Assembly: GCF_014145225.1 (NCBI RefSeq)
Contig: NZ_JABVCQ010000027.1
Location: 1-47,044, forward strand
Direction of reading: 5' to 3'
DNA length: 47,044 bases
Source of the DNA: Thiospirillum jenense
Lineage (GTDB): Bacteria > Pseudomonadota > Gammaproteobacteria > Chromatiales > Chromatiaceae
Below, piece by piece: positions 24,983 to 34,845 of the stretch. Made by a program: the position numbers and the translations under genes. Within the stretch, counting starts at the first letter, position 1. Each line of letters starts with the position of its first letter. The notes beneath the pieces are model-generated. The model had not been told where the DNA came from. It made no database searches and was given only the letters and a program-made list of their open reading frames with translations.

Positions 24983-26193
24983 TGCAATTGGGAATAGACC
25001 GCCTGCTAAATGATGTGCATCTCAGATCAGCATTACGCGGGCGGCGGCTTGCGTTATTAGCGCATCCGGCATCAGTGAATCATATTGGGCGTCATACACT
25101 CGACGCCCTAATGACATTTGGTAATCGGGGTGATTTGCATTTAACCGCCGCATTCGGGCCGCAACATGGAATGCGCGGTGATAAACAAGATAATATGGTC
25201 GAATCAGAAGACATGGTTGATCCGCTTTATCAAATCCCCGTGTATAGTCTTTATGGCGAGGTGCGTTACCCAACCGCGGAAATGCTGGATTGTTTTGATG
25301 TACTGTTAATAGATTTACAAGACATTGGTACGCGCATTTATACTTATGTGACGACCTTAGTGTATTTATTGAAAGCCTGCGCTCATGCTAATAAAGCAGT
25401 GTGGATTTTAGACCGTCCTAATCCAATTGGGCGGCCGATTGAAGGTAATGTATTAAAATCAGGCTGGGAAAGTTTTGTTGGTGCGGCACCAATTCCAATG
25501 CGGCACGGATTAACACTCGGTGAGTTAGCCCAGTGGTTTATTGACCAGCATCATTTGGAATTAGAATTGCGCGTCATTGCATTAGGTGATTATTACCCAG
25601 AAGCAGCGCCAGGCTATGGTTGGCCAACTTATGAACTGGCATGGGTAAACCCCAGTCCTAATGCAGCCAGTTTGAATATGGCGCGCTGTTTTCCCGGTAC
25701 CGTGTTAATTGAAGGAACGACTTTATCAGAAGGGCGTGGCACGACTCGTCCATTGGAACTAATTGGCGCACCAGACATTGATATTTACCGCGTATTAAAA
25801 CGGATGGAGTCGTTACAGGCGAACTGGTTAGAAGGATGTCTCATTCGCTATTGTCATTTTACCCCGATGTTTCAAAAGCATAGCGGCGCCTTGTGCAACG
25901 GCTTCCAGATTCATACTGATACTGAATATTACCAATACTATCAATTCCGCCCATATCGGTTAATTGCATTATTCTTAAAAGCACTGCGCCTAGAATATCC
26001 TGATTATTCCATTTGGCGGCATTTCACTTACGAATACGAAACCCATCGCTTGGCGATTGATTTGTTGAGCGGTAGTGATTTTTTGCGGACATGGGTGGAT
26101 GATAACCAAGCACAAGTTGCCGACCTTGAAGCCTATCTATTGCCTGATGAACTCAGTTGGATGAAACAGCGCCAGTCATTCTTAGCATATTAA
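24982..26193 (+). CDS. DUF1343 protein, NamZ-like exo-beta-N-acetylmuramidase
   Basis: Family DUF1343 (GH171), whose founding member NamZ of Bacillus subtilis removes MurNAc from the non-reducing end of peptidoglycan chains. The 403-residue product has the family blocks FGPQHGMRGDKQ, IPVYSLYG, DVLLIDLQDIGTRIYTY, DRPNPIGR and EGTTLSEGRGTTRP. There is no signal peptide in the chosen form (ATG 24982 within TAATG), so it may act in the cytoplasm, unlike secreted NamZ. It is coupled to the esterase gene. NagZ is encoded about 4.5 kb on. Confidence 0.87.
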   Translation: MQLGIDRLLNDVHLRSALRGRRLALLAHPASVNHIGRHTLDALMTFGNRGDLHLTAAFGPQHGMRGDKQDNMVESEDMVDPLYQIPVYSLYGEVRYPTAEMLDCFDVLLIDLQDIGTRIYTYVTTLVYLLKACAHANKAVWILDRPNPIGRPIEGNVLKSGWESFVGAAPIPMRHGLTLGELAQWFIDQHHLELELRVIALGDYYPEAAPGYGWPTYELAWVNPSPNAASLNMARCFPGTVLIEGTTLSEGRGTTRPLELIGAPDIDIYRVLKRMESLQANWLEGCLIRYCHFTPMFQKHSGALCNGFQIHTDTEYYQYYQFRPYRLIALFLKALRLEYPDYSIWRHFTYEYETHRLAIDLLSGSDFLRTWVDDNQAQVADLEAYLLPDELSWMKQRQSFLAY

Positions 26194-26312
26194 TGGTTTG
26201 ATTCGCGTGGTTATCAATCATTGCCGCAAAGATTAATAAATGCACGAGTGACAGTTAAACCAATAATCTGTAATTAACAATATGAAAGAACCGCTACAGG
26301 TATAAACTCATT

Positions 26313-26900
26313 ATGTTACTAATGATTGATAATTATGATTCCTTCACTTATAACCTCGTGCAATATTTTGGTGAATTAGGTGTCGAAGTCAAAGTATTGC
26401 GTAATGATGAGGTCAATGTCACACAAGCATTAGCTTATCATCCACAGCATATTGTCATTTCTCCCGGTCCCTGCACACCCAATGAGGCCGGAATTTCATT
26501 ACCACTTATTCAAACTGCAATGGTGCAATCTATTCCACTACTCGGTGTGTGTTTAGGCCATCAATCAATTGGTCAGGCCTGCGGTGGTCAGGTGATTCGT
26601 GCCCACACGGTGATGCACGGCAAAACTTCACTCATTCATCATGCCGGTGCTGGCATCTTTGCTGAATTGACGCAACCCTTTACCGCCACGCGCTATCATT
26701 CGTTAGTTATTGACCGCTTGCAATTACCAACAGAATTAGAAATGACCGCATGGACATGCACTGATAATGGTGAAATAGATGAGATCATGGGTATTCAACA
26801 CCGCGATTTACCAATACATGGCGTGCAATTTCATCCCGAATCTATTTTAAGTGAACATGGACATGCGCTTTTGCGCCATTTTTTAGCTGTGACCGTTTAG
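26313..26900 (+). CDS. trpG: glutamine amidotransferase of anthranilate / aminodeoxychorismate synthase
   Basis: Component II that splits glutamine and passes ammonia to TrpE or PabB. The 195-residue product is a class I amidotransferase with the nucleophile C80 in GVCLGHQ and the HPES box (His and Glu of the triad) near residue 173, plus [11 protein letters not shown]. No trpE, trpD, trpC or pabB gene is adjacent, so it could serve either pathway, as single TrpG/PabA proteins do in many bacteria. Confidence 0.92.
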   Translation: MLLMIDNYDSFTYNLVQYFGELGVEVKVLRNDEVNVTQALAYHPQHIVISPGPCTPNEAGISLPLIQTAMVQSIPLLGVCLGHQSIGQACGGQVIRAHTVMHGKTSLIHHAGAGIFAELTQPFTATRYHSLVIDRLQLPTELEMTAWTCTDNGEIDEIMGIQHRDLPIHGVQFHPESILSEHGHALLRHFLAVTV

Positions 26901-26957
26901 TTGCCAAATAGCATGGTATGAATGCCTTTTAATTATTATTCTACAATTCAAATGTGC

Positions 26958-29900
26958 ATGACTACAATCACTCGTCTTGATCCCCTCACATTTCCACTCA
27001 GTGGCTCGCGGCTAATTGAAGCCAGCGCTGGCACGGGTAAAACTTTTACACTGGCTTTTTTGTATTTACGTTTAATCCTACAACACGGTCAAATTCACGC
27101 CTATCATCGCCCGTTATTTCCACCGGAGATTTTAGTTGTCACATTCACCAATGCCGCAACGAATGAATTGCGCGATAAAATTCGGCGACGTTTAGTTGAA
27201 GCTGCTGCGGTCTTACGCTATCAATATGCGGATCATCAAATTGATCCGTTGCTATTACAATTGCGTGAAGAATTAAAACAACAAGCAATAGAAGATGGCT
27301 GTGAACTATCCAGTTATGCGCGGCGTTTAGATCAAGCAGCGGCGTGGATGGATGAATCAGCGATTTCCACTATTCATGCCTGGTGTCATCGTATGTTACA
27401 AGAACATGCGTTTATGACTGGACACGCTTTCAATCAAATGCTTGAACAAGATCAAAGTGTTTTATTACAACAAGCAATAGAAGATTATTGGCGAAATTTT
27501 TGTGTTCCTTTACCCATCGAGCAACTAGAGTTATTTAAACAACATTGGAAAACCTTGACCGATTTGCGCCGCGCAATTCAATCTGTTTTACCGTTTACAG
27601 AACAAATTCCAATTAGTTTAACACCACCAGAACAATTGTTTAATCAATACATTACACAACATCGACAGGCGCTTGCCGCAATTAAACAGGCATGGCGTGA
27701 ACAAGGCTGGATTGACCAACTTGCCACCTTGTTTGAAGATGCTTATCAACAACATTTATTTAATAGAAACCAACTCAACCAAACCAATCGTCGTGGCGTC
27801 ATTTCAGCATTACGTCAATGGTTAGAAAACGACGCACAGGTCTGGCCTGACAAATCAAATAATAAGACATGGCGCTATATGTCGTCAGCTGGTGTCATGG
27901 ACATTTGGATAGTTCCAAATCAAGCACCGGTGAATCATCCAGCCTGTCAAGCCTTGACACAATTATCAACTCAATTAGCTGAACTGCCCACTGTATCAAA
28001 AGAATCATTATTAGCTCATGCGCTACATTGGATAAAAGCGCGTATTGAACGCGAACAACGTCAACGGTCAGAATTAGGTCAACATGATTTATTAATTCGT
28101 TTAGCCGCCGCATTACAATCCGAACACGGCTCAGCATTAGCTGCGTTGATTCGTCAACAATTTCCAGTTGCATTAGTTGATGAATTTCAAGATACCGACC
28201 CGGTGCAGTATCGTATTTTTGATGCAATTTATCGTATTAACCAATGCGATGCTGCGACGGGGTTCTTTATGATTGGCGACCCTAAACAGGCGATTTATGC
28301 GTTTCGCGGCGCTGACATCTACACTTATTTAATGGCACGACGCGCTACTGATGGGCGCCATTACACCTTAAATGTTAATTATCGCTCTAGTGCGTCTTTA
28401 ATAGCCGCGATCAATATACTTTTTAATTATGGTGAACAAGCATTACCGCACGGGGCATTTCGATTTCGTAATACGGATGATCCTGACAATCCGCTCCCTT
28501 TTTATACCGTTGAACCCAGTCCAATGGCAGAAAATATGGCGCTGTGGATAGATCAACAACCCAGTCCGCCATTACAAATTTGGTTATTAGAGAGCGCTAA
28601 AATTATTACAAAATCGCGTTATCAAGAGCAAATGGCACAGGCGACAGCGCGTACCATTGCACAATTGTTAATTTGGGGACGGCAGGGGCGAGCGCAATTA
28701 TTAACTGACGGTACTGAATTAACTCGCCGCCCGCTCTGTGCGAGTGATGTTGCAGTGTTGGTCAATAATCGGCAAGAGGCAGATCACGTTCGTACTGCTT
28801 TACAGCAATTAGGTATTGCATCAGTTTATTTATCAGAACGCAGCAGTGTATTTGACACCGCGCTTGCGGAGCAACTGTTTATTGTATTAAATGCCATTGC
28901 CACACCGTTTGACGAATCGTTATTACGCCAAGCATTAGCCACGCCTTTAATGAGTTTAACATTACAGGATTTAGAACAATTAAATCAGGACGAGTGGTAT
29001 TGGGAACATCAAGTTGAGCGCTTTCATACTTACTACATCATTTGGCAACAGCGGGGCATTTTACCCGCGCTTTATCAACTGATTGGCGATTATAGTGTGG
29101 CAATAAAACTATTAACAAAAACTGACGGTGAACGTCAACTCACGGATTTATTACATTTAGGCGAGCTATTACAAACCACTAGTCAAACATTAGATGGTTT
29201 ACATTCAGTGTTGCGTTATTTTTCGACAGCGATCACAGAGGCAAAACACTCATATAATATGGCAGCTGACGAACAGCAAATGCGTTTAGAAAGTGATGCC
29301 CAATTAGTCAAGATCGTGACAATTCATAAAGCAAAAGGATTAGAATACCCGTTAGTTTTTTTACCGTTTATTCTCGCTTGTCATCCCAAAAAAGCGACTG
29401 ATATTCCATTGATTACACACGATGCGCAATACCAAATGCACGTCCATCTTCATTCAACTGAAAACATTTTTAATCAAGCCGATCAAGAACGTTTGAGTGA
29501 AGATGTGCGTAAATTATACGTTGCCATAACACGCGCTAAAGTCGGCTTATGGCTAGGGATTGCAAATATTGCTGAATTATCTCAGTCGGCGTTGAGCTAT
29601 TTATTAGCACTCAATTCAAATAACTTGCAAGAACAATTTACCGCTTTTCAATCTCATATCACGCTCACACCGCCGCCTGATACCGACTTGACCGTGCGTG
29701 ATGATGTCACATCCGCCGCGCTCACCCCCGCACGCGCCGTGTTCATGCCGCCGCTGCCCAGTTGGCATATTGCTAGTTATAGTTCCCTAAAATATTCGAC
29801 AATACAACAACTTGACTTACAAGCTTCCACCACTGCCGAGCAAGAAACCGCATGGGAAGCGCAGCGAGTGGACGCCGCCGATGCGCGTTCTGATGTCGCG

Positions 29901-30734
29901 CTCACGCCGCAACAATACATAGCATCATCGCTACACACCCTGCCGCGTGGCAGCCAAGTTGGCACATTTTTACACAGCTTATTGGAATGGGCGGCAGCGC
30001 AGCGTATTATGACAGATAGTGGACAATTATTATCGGGTTATGCCGCTGCTGTGTATGCCGCGTCATTACGCCAAACAATGATAATTGAGCGTTGTTCATT
30101 GCGCGGATTAAATGATTGGATCGAGCCACTCGATCAATGGTTAACCGCATTTCTTCAGCGGCGCTGGCAACTATCTAATTTGCCAGACTATAATGGACAA
30201 ATCCCACAATTTTCATTCGCTGATTTATCATCTCATGCTATACAAATCGAAATGGAATTTTGGTTAGAAAGCTGTCACGTTCAAATAGAAATACTTGACA
30301 GGTTAATACAGCAAGCCATCTGTACCGGACAGCCTCGTCCGTCACTTGTGCCGCGCCAATTAAATGGCATGTTAAAAGGGTTTATTGATCTCGTATTTGA
30401 ATATAACGGGCGGTACTATATTGTGGACTGGAAATCTAATTGGCTCGGCGCTGATGATAATGCCTATACCGAAACGGCAATGCGCGATACCGTTTTACAC
30501 GCCCGTTATGATGTGCAATATGTGTTGTATCTATTAGCACTACATCGCTTATTATGTCTTAAACTTGCCGATTATGAATACGAGCGTCATATTGGTGGAG
30601 TCATTTATGTATTCTTGCGTGGCACAACGAGTGCCAGCCAAGGATTATTTATGGATCGGCCATCATCGCAATTGATGACGACACTCGATCATTTATTTAA
30701 CAATCAACCCGTTGCTGCTGTGCCATGTGTGTAG
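26958..30734 (+). CDS. recB: exodeoxyribonuclease V beta subunit RecB
   Basis: Helicase-nuclease subunit of RecBCD, which processes DNA ends for recombination and destroys foreign linear DNA. The product of about 1258 residues has Walker A ASAGTGKT at 22-29, Walker B LVDEFQDTDPVQ, GDPKQAIYAFRGAD, VNYRSS, TIHKAKGLEYPLVFLPF and YVAITRAK. The C-terminal nuclease keeps D1144, D1157 and K1159 (DWKSN). The start is uncertain: ATGs at 26922, 26952 and 26958 all lack a good ribosome site; 26958 gives the family-like MTTITRLDPLTFPL. recC and recD are not adjacent. The end overlaps nagZ by 10 bases. Confidence 0.95.
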   Translation: MTTITRLDPLTFPLSGSRLIEASAGTGKTFTLAFLYLRLILQHGQIHAYHRPLFPPEILVVTFTNAATNELRDKIRRRLVEAAAVLRYQYADHQIDPLLLQLREELKQQAIEDGCELSSYARRLDQAAAWMDESAISTIHAWCHRMLQEHAFMTGHAFNQMLEQDQSVLLQQAIEDYWRNFCVPLPIEQLELFKQHWKTLTDLRRAIQSVLPFTEQIPISLTPPEQLFNQYITQHRQALAAIKQAWREQGWIDQLATLFEDAYQQHLFNRNQLNQTNRRGVISALRQWLENDAQVWPDKSNNKTWRYMSSAGVMDIWIVPNQAPVNHPACQALTQLSTQLAELPTVSKESLLAHALHWIKARIEREQRQRSELGQHDLLIRLAAALQSEHGSALAALIRQQFPVALVDEFQDTDPVQYRIFDAIYRINQCDAATGFFMIGDPKQAIYAFRGADIYTYLMARRATDGRHYTLNVNYRSSASLIAAINILFNYGEQALPHGAFRFRNTDDPDNPLPFYTVEPSPMAENMALWIDQQPSPPLQIWLLESAKIITKSRYQEQMAQATARTIAQLLIWGRQGRAQLLTDGTELTRRPLCASDVAVLVNNRQEADHVRTALQQLGIASVYLSERSSVFDTALAEQLFIVLNAIATPFDESLLRQALATPLMSLTLQDLEQLNQDEWYWEHQVERFHTYYIIWQQRGILPALYQLIGDYSVAIKLLTKTDGERQLTDLLHLGELLQTTSQTLDGLHSVLRYFSTAITEAKHSYNMAADEQQMRLESDAQLVKIVTIHKAKGLEYPLVFLPFILACHPKKATDIPLITHDAQYQMHVHLHSTENIFNQADQERLSEDVRKLYVAITRAKVGLWLGIANIAELSQSALSYLLALNSNNLQEQFTAFQSHITLTPPPDTDLTVRDDVTSAALTPARAVFMPPLPSWHIASYSSLKYSTIQQLDLQASTTAEQETAWEAQRVDAADARSDVALTPQQYIASSLHTLPRGSQVGTFLHSLLEWAAAQRIMTDSGQLLSGYAAAVYAASLRQTMIIERCSLRGLNDWIEPLDQWLTAFLQRRWQLSNLPDYNGQIPQFSFADLSSHAIQIEMEFWLESCHVQIEILDRLIQQAICTGQPRPSLVPRQLNGMLKGFIDLVFEYNGRYYIVDWKSNWLGADDNAYTETAMRDTVLHARYDVQYVLYLLALHRLLCLKLADYEYERHIGGVIYVFLRGTTSASQGLFMDRPSSQLMTTLDHLFNNQPVAAVPCV

Positions 30735-31789
30735 ATACCGTTCCTGGTCCGATCATGCTTGACCTCGCCACTATTGAATTAACCGCTGAAGATAAAGAAT
30801 TATTAGCGCATCCAGCCGTCGGTGGCGTCATTCTATTTGCGCGCAATGCAGTTGAACCAACGCAATTAAATGCGTTAACCACTGCAATTCGTACTGCGGC
30901 AAAACAACCATTATTAATTGCGGTGGATCAAGAAGGCGGACGAGTACAACGGTTTCATCAAGGTTTCACACGCCTACCATCTGCCGCTACTTTTGGTCGT
31001 GCCTATCAACGTAATCCCAATCATGCAACAGCGGCAGCAACAGCAGTGGCGTGGTTATTAGCCACTGAATTACGCGCCGTTGGAATTGATTTTAGTTTTG
31101 CACCAGTATTGGATTTAGATTATGGAATAAGCACCGTCATTGGGGATCGCGCTTTTGCGAATGATCCAGCAACAGTGAGCGCAATAGGATTAGCATGGTT
31201 AGCGGGATTACATGCTGTTGGCATGGCGGGATGTGGAAAACATTTTCCCGGTCATGGCAGCGTCAGTGCTGATTCTCATACTGCATTACCAATTGATTCA
31301 CGCCCCTATGCTGTCATTGCTAAAAATGATTTAGTGCCATTCAAACAAACCATTATGGCTGGATTAGATGCAATTATGCCAGCGCATGTTGTTTATTCAG
31401 ATGTGGATGAACTGCCGGCGAGTTTATCACCCATTTGGTTAAAACAGATTTTGCGTCAACAAATTGGATTTAGCGGCGCAATATTCAGTGATGATTTAAG
31501 TATGGCGGCCGCCGCTGCTGGGGGCGATTATATTGAACGTGCTCATGCTGCATTAAGCGCAGGATGCGACATGATTTTAGTTTGTAATAATCGTGATGCC
31601 GCAATTACGATTGTTGATGCGTTGGGTGATCCGCAAATATTAATAGAAAATTGGTCAACATCGGCGATGCGCTTGACACATTTGCGCGGTAGTGCGCCAA
31701 TTAACATCGGGGATGAACTGGCGCAAAGGCGGCGGGCATTAGCTATGATTACGCATTTAGACGATGACGATAGTCATGTATTACCGTAA
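30725..31789 (+). CDS. nagZ: beta-N-acetylhexosaminidase NagZ
   Basis: Cytoplasmic family GH3 glucosaminidase that removes GlcNAc from anhydro-muropeptides in cell-wall recycling. The 354-residue product has PGPIMLDL near the start, VDQEGGRVQRF, the KHFPGHGSVSADSH loop with the catalytic histidine, and the nucleophile aspartate in FSDDLSM. The start overlaps the recB stop, so translation is probably coupled. An hpt-like gene follows, the usual gammaproteobacterial order. Confidence 0.95.
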   Translation: MCVDTVPGPIMLDLATIELTAEDKELLAHPAVGGVILFARNAVEPTQLNALTTAIRTAAKQPLLIAVDQEGGRVQRFHQGFTRLPSAATFGRAYQRNPNHATAAATAVAWLLATELRAVGIDFSFAPVLDLDYGISTVIGDRAFANDPATVSAIGLAWLAGLHAVGMAGCGKHFPGHGSVSADSHTALPIDSRPYAVIAKNDLVPFKQTIMAGLDAIMPAHVVYSDVDELPASLSPIWLKQILRQQIGFSGAIFSDDLSMAAAAAGGDYIERAHAALSAGCDMILVCNNRDAAITIVDALGDPQILIENWSTSAMRLTHLRGSAPINIGDELAQRRRALAMITHLDDDDSHVLP

Positions 31790-31818
31790 ATAATTCTTTA
31801 TTCAAAGTGGAGCAACAC

Positions 31819-32373
31819 ATGACCCCAGAAACCTATCGTGGTGTGCTAGAACGTGCCGAATGTTTAATTTCCTGTGAGCAAGTGGAAGCCGCACTTGATC
31901 GCATGGCAGAACAATTAACTGTGCAATTGCACGATAAAGACCCAATTGTATTAGCGGTGATGACCGGCGGAATTGTTACCGCCGGTTTATTATTACCGCG
32001 TTTGCCATTTGCATTGCGCTTAAATTATATTCATGCCACGCGCTATCGTGATACCACTTCGGGTGGCACGATTGAATGGCGACATCGTCCGGGTACAATA
32101 ATTCAGGGTGAAAATATTTTAGTGGTGGATGATATTTTTGATGAAGGAGACACCTTAACAACCGTTGTCAATGCCTGCCATGAAGATGGCGCCGCGGCTG
32201 TGACGAGCGCGGTATTGGTAGAAAAAAATCGTTCCCGTACCTGTACTTATCGTCCTGATGTGATTGGATTGGTTACGCCCAATCGTTATTTGATTGGTTA
32301 CGGTTTGGATTATCATGGTTATTTCCGCAATGCTGCTGGTATTTATGCCATTGCCGATACGGATATTGATTAA
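31819..32373 (+). CDS. hypoxanthine-guanine phosphoribosyltransferase-like protein
   Basis: Purine salvage enzyme that joins hypoxanthine or guanine to PRPP. The 184-residue product has the PRPP-binding motif ILVVDDIFDEGDTL, the VMTGGIVTAGLLLP block and a YGLDYHGYFRN end typical of the proteobacterial HGPRT that follows nagZ. I chose the ATG at 31819 because GGAG lies 6 bases upstream; a GTG at 31807 overlaps that site. Confidence 0.92.
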   Translation: MTPETYRGVLERAECLISCEQVEAALDRMAEQLTVQLHDKDPIVLAVMTGGIVTAGLLLPRLPFALRLNYIHATRYRDTTSGGTIEWRHRPGTIIQGENILVVDDIFDEGDTLTTVVNACHEDGAAAVTSAVLVEKNRSRTCTYRPDVIGLVTPNRYLIGYGLDYHGYFRNAAGIYAIADTDID

Positions 32374-32473
32374 AACGATTATATTTGTCGCAACGGCAAT
32401 TGAAAAAATAAGAATTGAATGCTTAAATGTCAGGTTAAGTGATCGAGTGTACTGCAATTAACAGGCGACGCGA

Positions 32474-33868
32474 GTGAATAAAAAAATCACAGGATTTGTT
32501 TGCAACGCTTGCGGGGTGCAGTTATCAAAATGGAGTGGTCAATGCCCCGATTGTGGCGGGTGGAATACGATTAGTGAAACCCCCGCTTTTTCACCGCCCG
32601 CATCAATTAAACACCGCGCCGGTGGCTATTCGGGTATCGGATTAAGCACCCGCGCAATCGTGCAAGATTTAGCCGATTTACCGGTACAGGCTGAAAGCCG
32701 TATTCCCAGCGGCATTGATGAATTAGACCGGGTATTGGGCGGCGGATTAGTCCCAGGGTCGGTGGTATTGATTGGTGGCGATCCAGGAATTGGAAAATCA
32801 ACTTTATTATTACAAGCATGCGCCACCTTTGCCGATAGTCCGGCGGCACAAACCATTGCACCACCGGTATTATATGTGAGTGGTGAAGAATCAGCACAGC
32901 AAGTGAAATTGCGCGCTCATCGCCTCGGTTTATTACAACCGCGTATTCGATTATTAACCGAAACCTGCGTTGAACACATTATTGCTATTGCCATTGCCGA
33001 GCGCCCGCAGGTATTAGTGATTGATTCAATTCAAACACTATTCGTGGAAGAATTATCTTCCGCCCCCGGCTCGGTCGCGCAAGTACGAGAAAGTGCCGCA
33101 CGATTAGTACGTTACGCCAAAAATGGCATGACCACAGTCTTCCTCGTCGGGCATGTCACCAAAGAAGGGGCGCTCGCCGGCCCGCGTGTATTGGAACACA
33201 TGGTTGATACAGTATTGTATTTTGAGGGCGAACCCGGCAGCGCCCATCGGCTCGTGCGAGCGGTGAAAAATCGCTTCGGGGCGGTCAACGAATTGGGCGT
33301 ATTTGCGATGACTGACAAGGGGTTACGTCAAGTGACTAACCCGTCGGCGATCTTTTTATCCCGCCACAGCAGCGCCGTTTCGGGGTCGGCAATTCTTGTC
33401 ACCCGCGAGGGCACCCGCCCATTATTAGTAGAAATCCAAGCATTAGTGGATGAAAGTCCATTAGCTAATCCGCGCCGTATTGCCGTTGGATTGGATCAAA
33501 ACCGCTTGGCAATGTTATTAGCCGTATTGCATCGTCACGGTGGTGTGGCAATGTTTGGGCGCGATGTATTTGTTAATGCAGTGGGCGGGGTGCGTATTAC
33601 CGAAACGGCGGCGGATTTAGCATTAGTATTAGCTATCCTATCCAGCGAACGGGATTGTCCATTACCCCCGCAATTAGCCGTATTCGGTGAAATTGGATTA
33701 TCAGGTGAAATTCGTCCAGTGCCAAATGGTGCAGATCGCTTGCGCGAGGCAGCCAAACACGGTATGAAACAGGCAATTGTACCAATAGCAAATGTGCCAA
33801 AAGAAGGGGTTGCGGGATTAGAAATTCATGCCGTTGGGTCATTACGTCAAGCAATGGAAATTATTTAA
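32474..33868 (+). CDS. radA: DNA repair protein RadA (Sms)
   Basis: RecA-like ATPase that acts as a helicase in branch migration during recombination. The 464-residue product has the N-terminal zinc finger (C10, C13, C24, C27), Walker A GGDPGIGKST at 101-110, the RadA-specific KNRFG motif, and a Lon-protease-like C-terminal domain without protease residues. GTG start. It converges with rsmI, 29 bases away. Confidence 0.97.
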   Translation: MNKKITGFVCNACGVQLSKWSGQCPDCGGWNTISETPAFSPPASIKHRAGGYSGIGLSTRAIVQDLADLPVQAESRIPSGIDELDRVLGGGLVPGSVVLIGGDPGIGKSTLLLQACATFADSPAAQTIAPPVLYVSGEESAQQVKLRAHRLGLLQPRIRLLTETCVEHIIAIAIAERPQVLVIDSIQTLFVEELSSAPGSVAQVRESAARLVRYAKNGMTTVFLVGHVTKEGALAGPRVLEHMVDTVLYFEGEPGSAHRLVRAVKNRFGAVNELGVFAMTDKGLRQVTNPSAIFLSRHSSAVSGSAILVTREGTRPLLVEIQALVDESPLANPRRIAVGLDQNRLAMLLAVLHRHGGVAMFGRDVFVNAVGGVRITETAADLALVLAILSSERDCPLPPQLAVFGEIGLSGEIRPVPNGADRLREAAKHGMKQAIVPIANVPKEGVAGLEIHAVGSLRQAMEII

Positions 33869-33897
33869 ATAACTTCTGGGATTGCTGAACGATAAAG

Positions 33898-34746
33898 CTA
33901 TGATTGCTGTATGGAAAGCGCTTCACGATACAGTGCATTGCGGCTACCACCGGTGATTTGAGCGGTTAATGCAGTTGCTTGTTTTACTGGTAATTCAGCT
34001 ATTAAAATGCGTAAAATTCGCTGCTGTTCTTGCAAAGTTTGTTGATTCACATCAGCCGCAGCACCGGCAATGATTAACACTAATTCACCGAGTTGTTGTT
34101 CTGGATTAGAAGTAATGAGTTGGGCTAATTCATCCAGACTGCCATGCAAAAAGGTTTCAAATTGTTTGGTCAATTCCCGCGCAATGACTACTTGGCGTTG
34201 ATGACCAAAAACATGCGCAATATCAGTCAAGGTTGCGACAATACGTTTGCCACTTTCATAGCACACCAGCGTGCCGGGTTCATTAATAAAACTCATTGCC
34301 CAAGTGTGGCGTTGCGATGTAGTACGCGGTGGAAAACCCAGAAATAAAAACCGATCAGTGGGCAGTCCGGCCGCCGATAATGCACAAATGATTGCATTCG
34401 CGCCGGGAATTGGCACAACGGGTAAGTGCTGCGCCCGCGCTGTGCGCACGAGAATAAAGCCCGGGTCATTAATTAACGGGGTGCCGGCGTCACTAATTAA
34501 CGCAACATTTTGGCCAGTTTTAAGACAGTCAATGAGCTGTTGCGTGGCAGTAATTTCATTATGATCATGATACGCAAATAACGGCGTGTTAATACCAAAT
34601 CTGGCTAATAAATGCCGACTGTGTCTGGTATCCTCGCAGGCAATAAGATCAACCGTTTTCAATACCTGCTGCGCCCGCTCTGTTATGTCAGTTAAATTGC
34701 CAATCGGCGTGGCGACAATGTAAAGCGTACCGATTGAATTAGACAC
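33898..34746 (-). CDS. rsmI: 16S rRNA (cytidine-1402-2'-O)-methyltransferase
   Basis: SAM-dependent enzyme that 2'-O-methylates C1402 in the ribosomal P site. The product of about 282 residues has TLYIVATPIGNLTDI at the start, EDTRHSRHLL, SDAGTPLINDPG and PGANAIICALSAAGLP, all family signatures. I chose the GTG at 34746 because GGAG lies 8 bases upstream and the protein then starts VSNSIGTLYIVA; a further upstream ATG at 34794 adds a non-conserved tail. Confidence 0.96.
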   Translation of the reverse strand: MSNSIGTLYIVATPIGNLTDITERAQQVLKTVDLIACEDTRHSRHLLARFGINTPLFAYHDHNEITATQQLIDCLKTGQNVALISDAGTPLINDPGFILVRTARAQHLPVVPIPGANAIICALSAAGLPTDRFLFLGFPPRTTSQRHTWAMSFINEPGTLVCYESGKRIVATLTDIAHVFGHQRQVVIARELTKQFETFLHGSLDELAQLITSNPEQQLGELVLIIAGAAADVNQQTLQEQQRILRILIAELPVKQATALTAQITGGSRNALYREALSIQQS

Positions 34747-34845
34747 AGGTATTTCTCCAAAATAACGATGGTAACTTGGTAGCAAGGATACCATTATTTA
34801 AACTATTTTTAACCATTGCAACTGAAAAATAACGAGTTTTGCACT

